Positions 38,914 to 47,978 of a stretch of DNA of 64,000 bases are shown piece after piece (position 1 is the stretch's first letter; the number at the start of each line of letters is the position of its first letter). The position numbers and the translations under genes were made by a program. The stretch comes from Hoeflea_A sp965204935 (GTDB lineage Bacteria > Pseudomonadota > Alphaproteobacteria > Rhizobiales > Rhizobiaceae). The stretch lies in the NCBI RefSeq assembly GCF_965204935.1, contig NZ_CBDBFO010000002.1; one strand, 5' to 3'. The notes beneath the pieces are model-generated. The model was not told the DNA's origin. It saw only the letters and a program-made list of their open reading frames with translations, and ran no database searches.

Positions 38914-41181
38914 TCAAAGCGGAATGCCGTTTGCATCGGCAAAATCTGACAGCAACTCGCGCACCGAACGTTCCGGTTGAACGTCGTCGAGCGCCGGCAG
39001 CAGCGTTTCCTCCAGTTTGCCCACATCAAGCGCGAGCAGCATGGACTTCACCGGGCCAACCGCTGCGGGAGCCATCGATATGGAGCGGAATCCGATGCCG
39101 ATCAGCGCCATGGCCGGCAGTGTCCGCCCGGCCATTTCGCCGCACAAGGTCAGTGGCGTACCGCGCGCATCGGCGGCGACCACGATCTGGCGCAGCATGC
39201 GCAGGAAGGTCCGTCCGAGCGGATCGAACCGGTTGCTGACACGCGCATTGCCGCGGTCCGAAGCCATGGTGAACTGGAATAGATCGTTGGAGCCAACCGA
39301 TACGAAATCGGCCTCGCGCATCAGTTCGTCCAACTGCCACATCAGGCTGGGCACCTCCAGCATGGCGCCAAGCTCGACCTTGCGCGGAAGGTCGTAGCCA
39401 AAGCGGGAAAGGTGATGCACTTCCTTGTTCACCAGTTCGCGGGCGCTCCTGAATTCGGTGATCTCGGTGACCATCGGAAACATCAGCTTGAGCTCTTGTC
39501 CGGCTGTCGCGCGCAACAGCGCACGAAGCTGCATGCGCAGGATGCCGGGACGATCGAGCGCAAGGCGCATGGCGCGCCAGCCAAGCGCCGGGTTCTCCTC
39601 ATTGGCGGCTCGGAAATAGGGTATGACCTTGTCGCCGCCGATATCCAGCGCCCGAAAGGTAACGGGCCGTCCATGTGCCTGCTTCAGGGCGCTGCGGTAG
39701 AACTGTTCCTGTTCCTCCACCTTGGGCATGGTGGAGGCGATCATGAATTGCAGTTCGGTGCGGAACAGGCCGACACCGCTGGCGCCGGATTCATCGAGCT
39801 GCGGCAGGTCAACGAGCAGGCCTGCATTCATGTGCAAAGTGATCGGGACACCGTCGCTGGTGACCGGCTCGACGGCCCGCAGTGCCCGGAACTGCTCCTG
39901 GCGCCGCGCGCTGAAACGGACCTTTTCGGCATAGGCGCTTTCAAGATCGGCCATCGGTCGCAAATGGACCCGGCCGTCATCGCCATCAATGATGATCGGA
40001 TCGCCGTTCTCTGTCATCGAGACAATGCCGGATGCCTGCCCGACAACCGGTATGCCCATGGCCCGTGCGACGATGACCACGTGGCTCGTCACCGATCCCT
40101 CTTCCAGCACCAGCCCCCTGACCTTGGAACTCGTATAGTCCAGCAGTTCCGCCGCACCCATCGCCCGGGCAACGATCACGGCCGAATCCGGGAAGGCATC
40201 CTGATGCGCCTTGACGGTGTAGCCGGTCAGTTGGCGCAGCAGCCTGTTGGCAAGGTCATCGAAATCATGCAGCCGCTCCCGCAGATAGGGATCGGTCATG
40301 TGGATCATGCGGGCCCGCATGTCGCTCTGCACCTTTTCAACCGCCGCTTCCGCGGTGAGCCCGTTGCGGATCGCCTCTTCCAGCTTGCGGACCCAGCCTC
40401 GGTCATGGGCGAACATGCGGTAGGCCTCGAGAACGGCACGGTGCTCACCCTCCATCGGCACGTCGCGCCGCGAGAGCATGTCGTCTATGGAGATTCGCAG
40501 TGACCCGAGCGCGTCCTCAAGCCGCGCAAGTTCGCTGTCGATGTCTTCATTGAGCAGCTCGGTCACCACGATGCGCGGCTCATGCAGAACGGCATGACCA
40601 AGGCCAATGCCCTCCGAATAGGCATCGCCCTCGATACTGACCGGACGGCTCAGATCAAGTTCCAGCCCCGGACGGGTCACTTTCTTCAGATCGCCCGTCG
40701 CGATCATTTCGGCAAGGACCATCGCCGTGGTCTCCAGCGCCTCCAGCTCATCTTCGCTGTAATTGCGCATCGCCTTGTTCTGGATAACCAGAACGCCGAG
40801 CGTGCGCCCGGCACGCAGGATCGGAACGCCGAGGAAGGAATGGTAGATTTCTTCACCGGTCTCGGGAAGATAGGTAAAGGCCGGGTGCGACTGGGCGTCA
40901 GACAGGTTGAGCGGACGGGCGCCTGCCGCAATGGTGCCGACAAGGCCCTGCCCCATTTTGAGCTGCGCCAGGTGAACGGCGCCCGGGTTGAGGCCTTCCG
41001 TCGCATAGAGTTCGAGCACGCCGTCAGCGCGCAGAACGTAGAACGAGCAGACCTCGGCAACCATGTTTTGCGCGATCTGGCGCACAATACGGTCGAGGCG
41101 GTCCTGTGGCTCCAGCGGTTCCGCCATCAGTTCGCGTAACCGCTTCAGCATGACGCGTGGACCAGCCGAAGGGTCTCTCAT
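38914..41181 (-). CDS. ptsP: Phosphoenolpyruvate-protein phosphotransferase PtsP (EI-Ntr)
   Basis: PtsP starts the nitrogen PTS phosphorelay (PEP to EI-Ntr to NPr to EIIA-Ntr). In order there is a GAF domain (about residues 20-165, sensing nitrogen metabolites such as glutamine in relatives), a PEP-utilisers N domain, the phospho-histidine swivel in EEGSVTSHVVIVARAMGIPV (His, about 370), and the PEP-binding TIM barrel with GVGLFRTELQFM and the C-terminal GEMAGRTLPAMALIGIGFRS. The 755-residue length is normal. The start at 41181 (MRDPSAGPRVMLKRL) is the family start, though the frame is open upstream. It follows lysC by 61 bases. Confidence 0.96.
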   Translation of the reverse strand: MRDPSAGPRVMLKRLRELMAEPLEPQDRLDRIVRQIAQNMVAEVCSFYVLRADGVLELYATEGLNPGAVHLAQLKMGQGLVGTIAAGARPLNLSDAQSHPAFTYLPETGEEIYHSFLGVPILRAGRTLGVLVIQNKAMRNYSEDELEALETTAMVLAEMIATGDLKKVTRPGLELDLSRPVSIEGDAYSEGIGLGHAVLHEPRIVVTELLNEDIDSELARLEDALGSLRISIDDMLSRRDVPMEGEHRAVLEAYRMFAHDRGWVRKLEEAIRNGLTAEAAVEKVQSDMRARMIHMTDPYLRERLHDFDDLANRLLRQLTGYTVKAHQDAFPDSAVIVARAMGAAELLDYTSSKVRGLVLEEGSVTSHVVIVARAMGIPVVGQASGIVSMTENGDPIIIDGDDGRVHLRPMADLESAYAEKVRFSARRQEQFRALRAVEPVTSDGVPITLHMNAGLLVDLPQLDESGASGVGLFRTELQFMIASTMPKVEEQEQFYRSALKQAHGRPVTFRALDIGGDKVIPYFRAANEENPALGWRAMRLALDRPGILRMQLRALLRATAGQELKLMFPMVTEITEFRSARELVNKEVHHLSRFGYDLPRKVELGAMLEVPSLMWQLDELMREADFVSVGSNDLFQFTMASDRGNARVSNRFDPLGRTFLRMLRQIVVAADARGTPLTLCGEMAGRTLPAMALIGIGFRSISMAPAAVGPVKSMLLALDVGKLEETLLPALDDVQPERSVRELLSDFADANGIPL

Positions 41182-41242
41182 CGCGCTTGGCTCCCAGCTA
41201 CATCCGCTCCGGCGCTCCTGCCGGATATGCGGATCGTAAAAT

Positions 41243-42496
41243 TTACGTTTTATCGAGGCCGTAGACCGAATGCAAAGTCCGTACGGCCAGCTCCCCATAG
41301 GGGCCGTCGATCAGGATGGAAATCTTGATTTCCGAGGTCGTGATCGCCTTGATATTTATACCCTTTTCCGCCAAGGCGTGGAAGGCTGTTGCCGCAACGC
41401 CGGCGTGGCTGCGCATGCCGATGCCGATGACGGAAACCTTTACAAGGCCGGGCTCGCTCTGAACCGCGTCGAAGCCGATGGTTTCACGCGATTTTTCGAG
41501 CACGGACAGTGATTTTTCCATGTCCCCGGAGGGAATCGTGAAGGTCATGTCCGTGGAACTGCCGTCCTCGGAGATATTCTGGACAATCATGTCGACATTG
41601 ATATGCGCGTCGGCCAGGGGGCCGAATATCGCTGCCGAAACACCGGGTCGGTCGGCCACGCGGCGAAGCGATATCTGTGCCTCATCCTTCGTATAGGCGA
41701 TGCCCGTCACGACTTCCTGTTCCACGATTTCATCCTCATCACAAATCAAGGTTCCCGGCGGATTGTCAAAATCGCCCATGCCCGGCGCGTCGGGCTCGGA
41801 GAAGCTCGAGCGAACGAAAGTGCGCACTTTGTGGACCATGGCGAGTTCAACGGAACGCACCTGCAGGACCTTTGCGCCCAGGGAGGCCATCTCAAGCATT
41901 TCCTCAAAGGCGATCTTTTGCAAGCGGCGGGCCGCCGGTTCGATCCTTGGGTCGGTGGTATAGACCCCGTCGACATCCGTATATATGTCGCAGCGATCCG
42001 CCTGCACCGCGGCGGCAATCGCCACCGCGCTCGTATCGGAACCCCCACGGCCAAGGGTCGCGATCCGGTTGTCGGGACCGATGCCCTGGAAACCGGAGAC
42101 AACGGCGACCTGCCCTTCTCCGAACCGGCGAACCAGATCGCTTCCGTCGATGTCCAGGATCCGTGCCGCGCCGTGGGCATTGTCCGTCTTGATCGGAATC
42201 TGCCAGCCTTGCCAGGAACGGGCATTGACGCCCATTGACTGGAGGGTAATCGCCAGCAGGCCCGATGTCACCTGTTCGCCGGAAGCAACGACAGCATCAT
42301 ATTCGCGTGCATCATGCAGAGCCGACGCATCCCGTGTCCATTCGACCAGTTCATTGGTTTTGCCGGCCATTGCCGAAACCACAACCGCAACCTCATGCCC
42401 CGACTCGACCTCCCGCTTGACATGGCGCGCAACATTGCGGATGCGCTCCAAGTCGGCCACCGAGGTGCCGCCAAATTTCATGACTATGCGGGCCAT
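41243..42496 (-). CDS. lysC: Aspartate kinase
   Basis: LysC phosphorylates aspartate, the first step to lysine, threonine, methionine and diaminopimelate. The 417-residue protein has the N-terminal KFGGTSVADLERI, the nucleotide/substrate region GRGGSDTSAVAIAAAVQADR, and two C-terminal ACT regulatory domains (about 265-340 and 350-415; VKVSVIGIGMRSHAGVAATA). Feedback inhibition by lysine and threonine is likely. The ATG at 42496 fits the family; the upstream open frame is not conserved. It is divergent from ubiG with about 205 bases between, the usual rhizobial layout. Confidence 0.96.
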   Translation of the reverse strand: MARIVMKFGGTSVADLERIRNVARHVKREVESGHEVAVVVSAMAGKTNELVEWTRDASALHDAREYDAVVASGEQVTSGLLAITLQSMGVNARSWQGWQIPIKTDNAHGAARILDIDGSDLVRRFGEGQVAVVSGFQGIGPDNRIATLGRGGSDTSAVAIAAAVQADRCDIYTDVDGVYTTDPRIEPAARRLQKIAFEEMLEMASLGAKVLQVRSVELAMVHKVRTFVRSSFSEPDAPGMGDFDNPPGTLICDEDEIVEQEVVTGIAYTKDEAQISLRRVADRPGVSAAIFGPLADAHINVDMIVQNISEDGSSTDMTFTIPSGDMEKSLSVLEKSRETIGFDAVQSEPGLVKVSVIGIGMRSHAGVAATAFHALAEKGINIKAITTSEIKISILIDGPYGELAVRTLHSVYGLDKT

Positions 42497-42702
42497 TGGA
42501 AAGACCGGAACTCCCCGGAACTCAGTTGGATCAAGAGGCACATAAATCAAACCGCCCGACGGAGCGAGCGGCAGCGTGGCTCTCATACCCAAAAAGCCGG
42601 TCCGCCGCAAGAAGCCCTGGCATTGCGGTGCGGCCAAGAACCACCCTTGACTTTCCGTTGCGATCGTCCGACTTCATGCGGTATCTGCACCCGGAGAGCG
42701 TG

Positions 42703-43470
42703 ATGAGTGACACCGCCCAATCGACGATAGACCAGGCCGAAGTCGACCGATTTTCGGCGATGGCTTCCGAATGGTGGGACCCGACCGGAAAATTTCGGCC
42801 GCTGCACAAGTTCAATCCAGTGCGCCTGACCTACATTCGCGACCGCGTCTGCGCCCATTATGGCCGCGACGCGAAGTCCGCCGACCCTCTGCACGGGTTG
42901 CGCGTGCTCGACATCGGCTGTGGTGGTGGTCTCCTCTCCGAACCGCTGGCCCGAATGGGCGCAACCGTGGTCGGTGCCGACGCGTCGCCGACCAACATAG
43001 AGATCGCCAAGATACATGCCGCACAAAGCGGCGTGACAGTCGACTATCGCGCCGTGACGGCCGAAGATCTTGCCGCCAATGGCGAAGCATTCGACATCGT
43101 TTTGAATATGGAAGTCGTCGAACATGTCGCCGATGTCGATTTCTTTCTGACTTCCTGCGCCCGGATGGTCAAACCCGGCGGGCTCATGTTCATCGCCACG
43201 ATAAACCGGACGCTGAAGGCGCTGGCACTTGCCATCGTCGGCGCCGAATATGTGCTGCGCTGGCTGCCGCGCGGAACCCATCAATATGAGAAGCTGGTGC
43301 GTCCAGAGGAAATAGAAGCGCCGCTTTCGACATCAGGCATGCATATTGTCGACCGCACCGGAGTCTTCTACAGCCCCCTTTCGGACAGCTGGAACCTGTC
43401 CCGCGACATGGATGTCAACTACATGCTGCTGGCTGAACGGCCGCCGTCCGTTCAGCAAAAGACTGATTAG
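42703..43470 (+). CDS. ubiG: Ubiquinone biosynthesis O-methyltransferase
   Basis: UbiG performs both O-methylations in ubiquinone synthesis using SAM. The 255 residues include SAMASEWWDPTGKFRPLHKF near the N-terminus, motif I VLDIGCGGGLLSEPLARMGA and NMEVVEHVADVDFFL. The C-terminal part keeps the membrane-associating region of the family (IVGAEYVLRWLPRGTHQYEK). GGAGAG lies four bases before the ATG at 42703. The last 4 bases overlap the convergent DUF1178 gene. Confidence 0.95.
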   Translation: MSDTAQSTIDQAEVDRFSAMASEWWDPTGKFRPLHKFNPVRLTYIRDRVCAHYGRDAKSADPLHGLRVLDIGCGGGLLSEPLARMGATVVGADASPTNIEIAKIHAAQSGVTVDYRAVTAEDLAANGEAFDIVLNMEVVEHVADVDFFLTSCARMVKPGGLMFIATINRTLKALALAIVGAEYVLRWLPRGTHQYEKLVRPEEIEAPLSTSGMHIVDRTGVFYSPLSDSWNLSRDMDVNYMLLAERPPSVQQKTD

Positions 43471-43895
43471 TTCTTGTCTTCCGGAAGATCCGGCAAAGGG
43501 GCCACATTGACGCCTTCATCGACCAGCGATTTGACATCGTCGGGGCTCGCTTGTCCGATAATGCCGCGTTCTTCGCTTTCCCCGTAGTGGATTTTCCTGG
43601 CCTCTTCGGGAAACCGCTCTCCGACATCTTCTGAATTGTCGCGAATTGCCTTGACCGCCTTGCGCAGTTGATCCATGGCCGATTTCTGGTTCCGGTTCAT
43701 GGCAAGCTGCATCGGGGCCTCTTTGCTGCGTGCCGTCGACACCGAAGGCGCCATCAGGGCCTTGTCGACTGCCGTGGAGCCGCAATGGGGACAAGCAATC
43801 AATGCGGAATTTTGTTGCGCGTCGAAATCCGCATTGCTGGCGAACCAGGCTTCAAACCCGTGCTCCTTGTCACATATCAGATTGAACTTGATCAT
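43467..43895 (-). CDS. DUF1178 zinc-ribbon-like protein
   Basis: The 142-residue family is conserved in proteobacteria and begins MIKFNLICDKEHGFEAWFAS, with Cys8 and a later CPHCGS forming a probable zinc ribbon. The C-terminal half is helical. No function is known. Its ATG overlaps the stop of the nitrilase gene (ATGA), and its stop overlaps ubiG by 4 bases. Confidence 0.9.
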   Translation of the reverse strand: MIKFNLICDKEHGFEAWFASNADFDAQQNSALIACPHCGSTAVDKALMAPSVSTARSKEAPMQLAMNRNQKSAMDQLRKAVKAIRDNSEDVGERFPEEARKIHYGESEERGIIGQASPDDVKSLVDEGVNVAPLPDLPEDKN

Positions 43896-44758
43896 GCGGT
43901 TGCTCGGGCCGTTTTTGGGGCTTCCAACGTCTCAAGATCGAAGGTCCGGTCGTTCTTGAGATTGGGGATCTTCGCCCGTGCCGCGATACTCGCAGCCGGG
44001 TCGATATCAGCGACAATGACCGCTGGATCGTTGTGATCCGCCTCGGCAATGATACGGCCCCACGGATCAACAATCAGTGAATGACCGAAAGTCTCGCGTC
44101 CGTCCTCATGTTTTCCGCCCTGTGCCGCAGAGACCACAAAGGCGCCGTTCTCAATTGCGCGGGCGCGCTGCAGCACATGCCAATGCGCCTCACCGGTTTG
44201 GCGCGTGAACGCGGCAGGCGCCGTCAGCACCAGGGCGCCTGCACGCGCCTGCGTTTGGAACAATTCCGGAAACCGAACATCGTAGCAGATGCCGAGCCCC
44301 AACTGGGCGAAGGGAAATGCAACCATCACGGCGTGACGTCCGGGCTCGTATGTCGCGCTTTCGCGCCAGCTCTCGCCATTGTCGAGATCCACATCGAACA
44401 TGTGTATCTTGTCATAGCGGGCAACGATCTTGCCGCGGGGATCGAAGACAAAGGCCCTGTTGGCGATCTTGCCGCCGGCAGCCGCGACCGCGACAGAGCC
44501 GATATGCAGGTAGATCCCGTGCTTTTGGGCAAGTTCCGACGCTGCATTGACGACCGGATCGTCGGTCTCGTCGCATAGCACGTCCATGAGCGATGCGCGG
44601 TCGCTTATCACCGCTCCGGTCATCTCCGGCGTCTGCACATACTCGGCACCTGACGAGACCGCTTCCGCCACGCTCTCCGCAAGCTCCGCGATGTTGCGTT
44701 GCGGATCCATGCCCGATCGCATCTGCACAGCCGCTGCCCGAAATGTCCTTATAGCCAT
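43892..44758 (-). CDS. Carbon-nitrogen hydrolase (nitrilase superfamily, Nit2/omega-amidase-like)
   Basis: The 288-residue enzyme has the Glu-Lys-Cys triad: E in YVQTPEMTG (about 45), K in YDKIHMFDVDL (about 118) and C in LGICYDVRFPELFQTQARAG (about 155). It fits the family that hydrolyses omega-amides, or deaminated glutathione as in NIT1, in the cytoplasm; the neighbouring glutaredoxin gene would be consistent with repair of glutathione by-products. It is translationally coupled to DUF1178 and starts 10 bases after grxC. Confidence 0.92.
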   Translation of the reverse strand: MAIRTFRAAAVQMRSGMDPQRNIAELAESVAEAVSSGAEYVQTPEMTGAVISDRASLMDVLCDETDDPVVNAASELAQKHGIYLHIGSVAVAAAGGKIANRAFVFDPRGKIVARYDKIHMFDVDLDNGESWRESATYEPGRHAVMVAFPFAQLGLGICYDVRFPELFQTQARAGALVLTAPAAFTRQTGEAHWHVLQRARAIENGAFVVSAAQGGKHEDGRETFGHSLIVDPWGRIIAEADHNDPAVIVADIDPAASIAARAKIPNLKNDRTFDLETLEAPKTARATA

Positions 44759-44768
44759 CGCCGGTTCC

Positions 44769-45032
44769 TCAGGCTGCCGAATTCAGCAAGGCATCCAGCT
44801 TGCCGCCGCGTTCCAGCGCATGCAATTCATCGCAACCGCCGACATGCACCGTGCCGACAAAGATCTGCGGAAAGGTCGCTCTGCCGCCGGCGCGCTGCAT
44901 CATCTCCGCTCTCAGATCACTTGAGAAGGTTGCATCATGCTCCTGGTAGGCGACCCCCTTTTGATCGAGAAGACGCTTTGCCGCAGTGCAAAATCCGCAA
45001 AATTGCCGCGTATAGATCGTGACATCGCCCAT
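44769..45032 (-). CDS. grxC: Glutaredoxin 3
   Basis: The 87-residue thioredoxin-fold dithiol oxidoreductase has active site CGFC in YTRQFCGFCTAAKRLL and the glutathione-binding motif ATFPQIFVGTVHVGGCDEL (cis-Pro and GG). The more common active site is CPYC, so the GF dipeptide is a small variation. The ATG at 45032 was chosen because conserved sequence starts there. It lies 49 bases after comF in one operon. Confidence 0.95.
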   Translation of the reverse strand: MGDVTIYTRQFCGFCTAAKRLLDQKGVAYQEHDATFSSDLRAEMMQRAGGRATFPQIFVGTVHVGGCDELHALERGGKLDALLNSAA

Positions 45033-45081
45033 TCGGCTCTCCAGTAATCCCTCTCGTTGCGATTGGGACCTCATATAGGGT

Positions 45082-45858
45082 TTAGAGCTGTCCGGGGGCA
45101 ACCCTTGCAAAAGTCAACACATGAACAGCACCCGCGCCCGCCTGCAGCAAGGCGCGCGATGCCGACTTGACCGTCGCACCGGTAGTATAGACGTCATCCA
45201 CCAAAAGCAGAGATTTTCCGGCTATCTGCGCCCGCCTGTCCTGCGGCACGCTGAACGCGCCGCGCACATTGTCCGTGCGTGCTTGTGCCCCTAGGCCCAC
45301 TTGCTGCCGGGTGGCCCGTGTCCGCAACAATGTCGCAGGCAAGTAGGTGATGCAGCTTCGGCGTGCAAGGACGCGCGCCAGTTCAGCCGACTGGTTGTAT
45401 CGTCGCCAGATAAGGCGCCTGCGGTGAAGCGGCACGGGTACCACCGCATCCGCCGCATCGATCACATCGCCTCCGGCACGGATCATCCAGCGCACCATCA
45501 CGGCGGCAAGATCAGTCCGGTCACTGTATTTGAGACGGTGGACGAGTGCCCGCGCCAGATCATCGTAAATCACCGCGGAACGGGCACGCTGGAACGGTGG
45601 CGGATCGGCAATTGCCTCCGGCGAAAGCAGACCCTCGCCCGCATCAAAGGCGAGCGGCACACCAAGCACATCGCAAAGCGGCTTGTCGATGGCATGGAGG
45701 CGGCTCCAGCATGCGCCGCAAAGCCCGCCATGCGAACCGGACAGCGTCCCGCAACCCAGACAGACCGGTGGAAAGACAACATCACCCAAACGCCCGGCCA
45801 CCTGGCGAATATATGCGTTGATTGACAACCGGGTGGAATTGGAAGAACTGGTGGCCAT
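45082..45858 (-). CDS. comF: ComF family phosphoribosyltransferase-like protein
   Basis: The 258-residue protein starts with a four-cysteine zinc site (CLGCGTLSGSHGGLCGACW, about 35-53). A type I PRTase fold follows, with LKYSDRTDLAAVMVRWM, VVPVPLHRRRLIWRRYNQSA and the PRPP loop LLLVDDVYTTGATVKSASRA. ComF supports DNA uptake in naturally competent bacteria and its precise activity is unknown; in Rhizobiales it is a conserved core gene without proven competence. It is divergent from the methyltransferase gene with only 34 bases between start codons. Confidence 0.9.
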   Translation of the reverse strand: MATSSSNSTRLSINAYIRQVAGRLGDVVFPPVCLGCGTLSGSHGGLCGACWSRLHAIDKPLCDVLGVPLAFDAGEGLLSPEAIADPPPFQRARSAVIYDDLARALVHRLKYSDRTDLAAVMVRWMIRAGGDVIDAADAVVPVPLHRRRLIWRRYNQSAELARVLARRSCITYLPATLLRTRATRQQVGLGAQARTDNVRGAFSVPQDRRAQIAGKSLLLVDDVYTTGATVKSASRALLQAGAGAVHVLTFARVAPGQL

Positions 45859-45892
45859 ATCGGATACAATACAGGCAAAACGGACACGCACA

Positions 45893-46774
45893 ATGGAAGC
45901 CGAAGGGCTGTTTGATACTGGATTGGTTCGGCGCAATCGCCTGCGTGCCCTCTCGCATGCGCCGCAGGAAACCGATTTCCTGCTCAAACTGGTCAACCGG
46001 GAGCTGTCCGAACGCCTTGCAACGGTGGAACGCCAGTTCGAAACGGCCGTCGCACTCCACGCGCATAATGGGCAACTGGCCGACCTTCTTGCTGAAAGCG
46101 AGAAAGTGGGCCGGGTCTTGCGGATCGAGCAGGATGCGCTGATGCTCGAGGGCGCGGCCGGGATTGCGACGGAACTGGAATTGCTGCCGATTGAACGCGG
46201 CTCCACCGGCCTCGTCGTCTCGTCGCTTTCGCTGCATTTGGTCAATGACCTGCCCGGCCTGTTTGTGCAGGTCCGCCAGGCGCTTCGACCTGACGGGCTG
46301 TTGCTGGCCGCTTTGCCTGGAAGCGGCACGTTGGCGGAGTTGCGCGATTCACTGATCGCGGCAGAGACGGAATTGCTGGGCGGAGTGAGCCCGCGTGTCA
46401 TTCCCTTCGCCGATGTGCGCGATTGCGGGGCCCTGCTTCAAAGGGCCGGGTTTGCCCTGCCCGTGGTCGATGCCGAGACCTACACCGTCCGATATGACAA
46501 TATGTTCGCGCTCATGCGTGATCTCAGGTACATGGGCATGGCCAATCCTCTGCGGGCGCGCAGCCGCAGGCCGGCTCCGCGCGCCTTGTTCTTGCGCGCC
46601 GCGCAGATTTACGCGGACCGCTACAGCGATCCGGACGGGCGCATCAGGGCAAGTTTTTGTGTGCTTTATCTGTCGGGCTGGAAGCCGCACGAAAGTCAGC
46701 AGAAGCCGCTTTCGCCGGGTTCCGCAAAAAACAGCCTCGCAGAGGCGCTTGGAACCCGCGAACAGAAAATCTGA
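45893..46774 (+). CDS. SAM-dependent methyltransferase (BioC/NDUFAF5-like)
   Basis: The 293-residue protein has the alphaproteobacterial/mitochondrial NDUFAF5-like layout: LFDTGLVRRNRLRA at the N-terminus, STGLVVSSLSLHLVNDLPGL after the SAM region, and a C-terminal RYMGMANPLRARSRR. In mitochondria the relative hydroxylates an arginine of complex I subunit NDUFS7. The glycine-rich motif I is weak here (VGRVLRIEQDALMLEG), so SAM binding may be reduced. The ATG at 45893 is the first after the divergent promoter. It is convergent with the Flp pilin gene. Confidence 0.85.
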   Translation: MEAEGLFDTGLVRRNRLRALSHAPQETDFLLKLVNRELSERLATVERQFETAVALHAHNGQLADLLAESEKVGRVLRIEQDALMLEGAAGIATELELLPIERGSTGLVVSSLSLHLVNDLPGLFVQVRQALRPDGLLLAALPGSGTLAELRDSLIAAETELLGGVSPRVIPFADVRDCGALLQRAGFALPVVDAETYTVRYDNMFALMRDLRYMGMANPLRARSRRPAPRALFLRAAQIYADRYSDPDGRIRASFCVLYLSGWKPHESQQKPLSPGSAKNSLAEALGTREQKI

Positions 46775-46783
46775 AAGACCGGC

Positions 46784-46951
46784 CTACTGGTCGAAGCCTG
46801 TGGCGACGTTGTTGAAAGAGCTACCGACACCATTTCCGATCGCCGTTGCACCGTAGATAATCGACACTGAGATCAGTATGGCGATAAAGGCGTATTCAAT
46901 GGATGTGGCACCGCTTTCGCAGTCAACAAACCGTTTTGTAAGTCCAACCAT
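46784..46951 (-). CDS. Flp/Fap-type pilin
   Basis: The 55-residue protein has the type IVb prepilin signature: a short basic leader, then ESGATSIEYAFIAILISVSI, with cleavage expected after Gly and the conserved Glu-Tyr pair, followed by one hydrophobic helix. It would be the major subunit of Tad adhesive pili. No tad assembly genes are nearby, so it is either an orphan copy or served by a distant locus. I chose the ATG at 46951; the frame is open to 46990. Confidence 0.88.
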   Translation of the reverse strand: MVGLTKRFVDCESGATSIEYAFIAILISVSIIYGATAIGNGVGSSFNNVATGFDQ

Positions 46952-47143
46952 CTCGTGCTCCCATCGCACTCGAATTTCTTTCCGAAACACTAACGGGGCA
47001 TCTGTTGCAATTAACCTAACAAACGCGGTTTCAGGCCCATGAATAAATTCAACGGCCTTTTAATTTGTTCGGTTAAAGCGGCGGGTTTTCGGGTTGAAGC
47101 CGGTTGAATTCGTTAACGATACTTCGACATTATTCGGTAATTT

Positions 47144-47458
47144 TCAGCAATCACCTGTTCGACGGCCGAACGTGTCAATGATGCAAACGGCATCCGGCTG
47201 GTCCTGCAAAACGCTGCGGTGAACCGTGTATTCTCGTTTCCGGCGAACCGTCGCTGTTGTCGTGTAGTCAATGCCTTGGCCGTTGCTCAGAAGCTGCCAA
47301 TCACCGTCTTGCCCATCAATCATGGGCGGTATGATCAGTGCAAAGGCCATGGCGGCCGAGCCGAACAGCGTGGCAAGACGCAGGACACTGAACCGGCTCG
47401 GGCGTTTCGCGTCCGTTGAACCCGAATAAACGGAAGACCAGAATTCATCACTGCTCAT
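47144..47458 (-). CDS. Conserved-looking single-pass membrane protein, unknown
   Basis: The 104-residue protein has one predicted membrane helix (LATLFGSAAMAFALIIPPMI, about 30-50). A periplasmic or extracytoplasmic tail follows with a terminal Cys pair (CIIDTFGRRTGDC). AGGAG lies seven bases before the ATG at 47458. I do not recognise a named family. The gaps on both sides (46952-47143 and 47459-47570) have no other gene. Confidence 0.6.
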   Translation of the reverse strand: MSSDEFWSSVYSGSTDAKRPSRFSVLRLATLFGSAAMAFALIIPPMIDGQDGDWQLLSNGQGIDYTTTATVRRKREYTVHRSVLQDQPDAVCIIDTFGRRTGDC

Positions 47459-47570
47459 CATCGAGCTCCTGCACACACGCACTGTCTGTGCAAGTATCTG
47501 GTGCCATGCTGAATATTTGATTAACGGTTCGGCCGGACGGGAGCAACACGGGGTCGAATTGGGGCCATGG

Positions 47571-47978
47571 TCACAGAAGATCGATCAAAAACGGGACCAG
47601 CGGCTCGTCTGCAGCCGGCATCGGATAGTCCCGCAGCCGGACCGGACGGACCCATTTGAGCGCCTGTCCTTCCCTTGCCTGGGGAATACCCCAGTAGCGG
47701 CGGCACACGAAGAGCGGCATCAACAGATGAAACTCGTCATAGCTGTGGCTGGCAAAAGTCAGGGGTGCAAGGCAGGCGAGCTTCGTGGTGATCCCCAACT
47801 CCTCCTCCAACTCCCGAATAACCGTTTCCTCGGGCGTTTCGCCATTCTCGACCTTGCCACCCGGAAACTCCCAGAGCCCGGCCATCGATTTGCCCTCCGG
47901 CCGCTGGGCGATAAGCACACGCCCGTCGGCATCGACGAGGGCACAGGCCGCGACCAGGACTGTCCTGCCTTTATTCAT
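47571..47978 (-). CDS. mutT: 8-oxo-dGTP diphosphatase MutT
   Basis: The 135-residue Nudix hydrolase has a full Nudix box in GGKVENGETPEETVIRELEE (ending EELGI), which binds Mg and cleaves oxidised dGTP to the monophosphate, preventing A:T to C:G changes. WEFPGGK just before the box and LRDYPMPAADEPLVP near the C-terminus are MutT-type. Its ATG lies 8 bases inside the GNAT gene, so the two are coupled. Confidence 0.93.
   Translation of the reverse strand: MNKGRTVLVAACALVDADGRVLIAQRPEGKSMAGLWEFPGGKVENGETPEETVIRELEEELGITTKLACLAPLTFASHSYDEFHLLMPLFVCRRYWGIPQAREGQALKWVRPVRLRDYPMPAADEPLVPFLIDLL

Noticed and set aside
39412..40503. A 363-codon frame antisense to ptsP
   Set aside because: It is a shadow of a strongly conserved gene, with no ribosome site or domain.
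46952..46990. Longer start for the Flp pilin
   Set aside because: The extra 13 residues are not part of the normal short prepilin leader.
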